From IMG/VR virus record IMGVR_UViG_3300027996_000003, positions 1 through 41,896 of that record: a DNA stretch of 41,896 nt; one strand, given 5' to 3'. Shown here piece by piece: positions 39,466-41,896 of this stretch. A program made the translations under genes and the position numbers. The notes beneath the pieces were generated by a model. That model was not told the origin of the DNA. It worked only from the letters and a program-made list of their open reading frames with translations, and ran no database searches. How positions within the stretch are numbered: position 1 is the stretch's first letter; each line of letters starts with the position of its first letter. The stretch is from a virus.

Positions 39466-41896
39466 GACTAATATTTATAGTCGTCTTTTTTGCCACACTA
39501 ATTCTACTAGTGTCGTCTATGCCGTCGTATTCGCAGGTTACTAAAAAAATATTCTTCCCGCACCACAGTATGGGGTCAAGGCTTGTTGGAAATCGATATC
39601 CGGCAGCGCAGCCATCGCAGCAGTATCAGCTACCCGCATACAATGGTGAAGACACCACCTGGCAGATACTTATTCCAATTAATGCACTTAACATAGAAAA
39701 TGGAACTGATGTTCAGTTCTTTCAGTGGGATAGAGAGGATTCTGGATATACATCCAGTACAAATCGCTGGGTAAGGGACGACTTTGATGATGGCCCGGAT
39801 TATACTTATATAACTGATGGTAGTGAATATTTTGATTTAAGCGCCGCAGATGGTTATGGGGCACCGTATTCTTTGATGGGTGAAAATTCTCCACCAGGAA
39901 ACTATCCGACCGTTCTTTATGACCTGTGGGCTCAAGATTCAGATGGCTACATGGGTGACCAAAACTACCCTGTGTATACTCATCTTCCTATTAATCTCGC
40001 CAATGAATTCGACGTAATAGTCTTAAAGAGCAGCTATCAAACGACGCAGTGGTGGGGAGCTGATGGAGCCGAACGAACTCTATATGAAGTATTCGGAAAC
40101 ACAGAAAGAGATGATGGGGATGACACAAGAGAATCGATTTATGAGTATTACTTCGAGACACAGGATTTGATGCTCGCTTTGGCGGATGAGCTTGCAGCTC
40201 ATTACCCAGAAACAATTTTTGTTTATATCGGCCTGGCTCCAAGACAAAATCGACACGATACACCTACTTATGATGATCAAATTACAGAAGAAGTCGCTCA
40301 GGCTTCTTATGACTTCAACGCCTGGTGTAGGTCCGAATGGGTATATCGACAACCTAATCTGAGGTATTTTGCCTGGTACAGTTATTTGGCTGATTTGGAT
40401 CCCGAGTCTGATGATTACATGGCGCTTCTCGATGAATACGAACATAATCCAGGCTCTGATTCAGATAGTCACTGGTCGTTCTCTAGGGGTGAAGTTGTTG
40501 GTGAAATCTTTGGTGAATATTTATATAATCTGGCAGTAGCGGAAGATTCAGGTGTAGGATTAGACAACGAGACATACAGGGAGTGGGGGCCGGATTATGA
40601 TGGCGCGGATCCCTGGGGGAACTCACCACCAACATTTGGTTTAATTCAAAACGCTACTTCAAGAGAAGATTCAAATTATGAACTTGATTTAGAGCAATAT
40701 GTGTCTGACGTAGATGAAGACCCGTTGACGATTTCGGTTATCGGCACATACTCAAATGTTGCTGTCGAAATGATTAGTGATTTTATAGTCAGAATTACAC
40801 CAGACGCGAACTGGCATGGAGAAGTGCTTGATGTAACTATGCAGGTAACTGACGGAGTCGCCACGGCGAACTCTGATTTTGATATAGTATTTACGCCAGT
40901 AAACGATCCACCTACTATTACTGACTTTCCAGCATATTTCGAGTGTGATGAAGATGATGCTGTTGTAGAAGATTTGTCTGACTGGACTCATGACATAGAT
41001 GGTGATGATTTAATTTACAAGGTTTCCGGTGGAAACAATATTAAGGTTTATGTATCTGGGTCCAATGTTATCTTTCACCCACAATCCAACTGGAATGGCA
41101 CTGAAAGATTTACATTCTTTGTCCAAGACGAAGTATCCAGTTCTACTTCTGTGAGTTTTGATATTGTAGTTAATCCAGTTAACGACGCACATACTCTTGA
41201 GTTTGGCACTCTTAATCTTCGACTGCCAATTGGTAGCGTGACGAATTTCGACATCTCTTCATATATTACCGACATCGACAATGAGGAAGAGATATTTATT
41301 ACGGATGTCACGAACTTGTCGGCTGGCGACATTATTGCTACATACAGCGGTAATGTGATTGAGTTTAGTTTGCTTTCGTCTGATGTATATACCGGCCAGG
41401 AGACCTTTGAGGTTACGGTGGAAGATCTTGACAATACTGACACGGATATATTTACAGTCGAGGCTTATACTCCTGTTTCCCTAGATGCTACTACAAAAAT
41501 CGAGCCAGGGCTTTTGACGGGTTACTCTACACGCCTTGCGTCTGCGTCTGGTTGGGGCTTGACGCTTGTTATGCCAAAAGTAGAATCCTGGGTATTTAGT
41601 AACTCCTCAACAATGTACACTGGCGAATATACTCACGAAATAACCTCAGTTGGTGGTAGTGGAGAATTAAATATAAATTCTACAACAACGCCAAGAGGTG
41701 CATCAGATCCGCTTAGGTTTAAGGTTAGTGGGGATGGTTGGCCAATAGATGCGTATAGTGAAATTGCTGCCTTGCTTGACTTTGACGTGTCTGACAATAT
41801 CGGCGGGCGAAACGTAATTAAGTCTACGCTGTTTTTGAGAGCGACGTCATGGGGTGGATTGTCTCTCGGCGGTCAAGCTATGCGTATGGATGTTGT
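39453..41896 (+). CDS. Secreted SGNH-like/tandem-95/DNRLRE protein, N-terminal part
   Basis: Continues at position 1; total 947 residues. TTG start overlapping the previous gene, with a strong signal peptide (IRLIFIVVFFATLILLVSSM, then PSYSQ). Residues ~30-360 resemble SGNH-hydrolase-like proteins (KIFFPHHSMGSRLVG near 33-46; DSDSHWSFSRGEVVGEI near 334). A catalytic serine would be S39. Three cadherin-like/tandem-95 beta repeats follow (about 390-680), with boundaries marked by VNDPPTI and VNDAHTL and Asp-rich calcium-type spots (SDVDEDPL, DIDGDD). DNRLRE lies at the C terminus. A large exported protein coded between terS and terL is unusual. Probable surface-modifying or adhesive exoprotein; enzyme activity is inferred. 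Confidence 0.72.
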   Translation, partial: MGKIRLIFIVVFFATLILLVSSMPSYSQVTKKIFFPHHSMGSRLVGNRYPAAQPSQQYQLPAYNGEDTTWQILIPINALNIENGTDVQFFQWDREDSGYTSSTNRWVRDDFDDGPDYTYITDGSEYFDLSAADGYGAPYSLMGENSPPGNYPTVLYDLWAQDSDGYMGDQNYPVYTHLPINLANEFDVIVLKSSYQTTQWWGADGAERTLYEVFGNTERDDGDDTRESIYEYYFETQDLMLALADELAAHYPETIFVYIGLAPRQNRHDTPTYDDQITEEVAQASYDFNAWCRSEWVYRQPNLRYFAWYSYLADLDPESDDYMALLDEYEHNPGSDSDSHWSFSRGEVVGEIFGEYLYNLAVAEDSGVGLDNETYREWGPDYDGADPWGNSPPTFGLIQNATSREDSNYELDLEQYVSDVDEDPLTISVIGTYSNVAVEMISDFIVRITPDANWHGEVLDVTMQVTDGVATANSDFDIVFTPVNDPPTITDFPAYFECDEDDAVVEDLSDWTHDIDGDDLIYKVSGGNNIKVYVSGSNVIFHPQSNWNGTERFTFFVQDEVSSSTSVSFDIVVNPVNDAHTLEFGTLNLRLPIGSVTNFDISSYITDIDNEEEIFITDVTNLSAGDIIATYSGNVIEFSLLSSDVYTGQETFEVTVEDLDNTDTDIFTVEAYTPVSLDATTKIEPGLLTGYSTRLASASGWGLTLVMPKVESWVFSNSSTMYTGEYTHEITSVGGSGELNINSTTTPRGASDPLRFKVSGDGWPIDAYSEIAALLDFDVSDNIGGRNVIKSTLFLRATSWGGLSLGGQAMRMDV
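41770..41896. repeat. Terminal overlap, right copy
   Basis: Identical to 1-127 (127 bp). See the left copy; it marks the circular join and must not be counted twice. Confidence 0.93.

Overview
The window is the complete genome of a tailed, probably short-tailed (podovirus-like) bacteriophage. Bases 1-127 are repeated exactly at 41770-41896, so the molecule closes on itself at about 41,769 unique bp. The join cuts one gene, which starts at 39453 and ends at 527. A large terminase, a portal, a scaffold, an HK97-like capsid, short-tail adaptor/hub genes and very large ejection-type proteins support the assignment; no tape measure, tail tube or sheath is seen. Nearly every gene has a GGAG/AGGAG-type ribosome site, and the lysis set (M15 peptidase, small holin-like protein, spanin-like membrane proteins) points to a Gram-negative, Shine-Dalgarno-using host. 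No integrase, transposase, phage repressor, DNA polymerase, primase, replicative helicase, RNA polymerase or tRNA gene was recognised.

There are two divergent blocks. The leftward block (about 37654 down to 25975, minus strand) is the presumed early region: about 34 mostly tiny, tightly overlapping genes. Recognisable members are an ERF annealing protein, an SSB, a RuvC-like resolvase, a MoxR/CbbQ-type AAA+ ATPase with a probable vWA-like (DUF7192-like) partner, an orphan Phg_2220_C-like replication protein and a possible helicase-loader-like protein. Around ten encode small cysteine-rich (zinc-ribbon-like) proteins. The block ends with a secreted Fn3-like protein.

The rightward block (38161, through the join, to 25959) is the presumed late region. 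Its order is TerS, two Sec-secreted proteins, TerL, portal, an FmdB-like zinc ribbon, scaffold, capsid, decoration protein, adaptors (one apparently split in two), tail hub, collagen/C1q-type fibre, five virion or ejection proteins including one of 1,636 residues, then lysis genes and a repeat-rich muramidase-like protein.

The blocks diverge from an AT-rich 506-bp control region (37655-38160). It carries four copies of a GTTAYAA-cored direct repeat, one over the -35 of a candidate leftward promoter, and two abutting hairpins in the terS leader. The blocks converge at 25959/25975 with only 15 bp between stop codons.

The items most worth following are the exported SGNH-like/tandem-95/DNRLRE protein between the terminase genes, the ATPase plus vWA-like pair, the abundance of zinc-ribbon-like proteins, the split adaptor, possible internal translation starts in the muramidase-like gene, and the repeat-bearing control region. 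All functions are read from sequence patterns without database searches.
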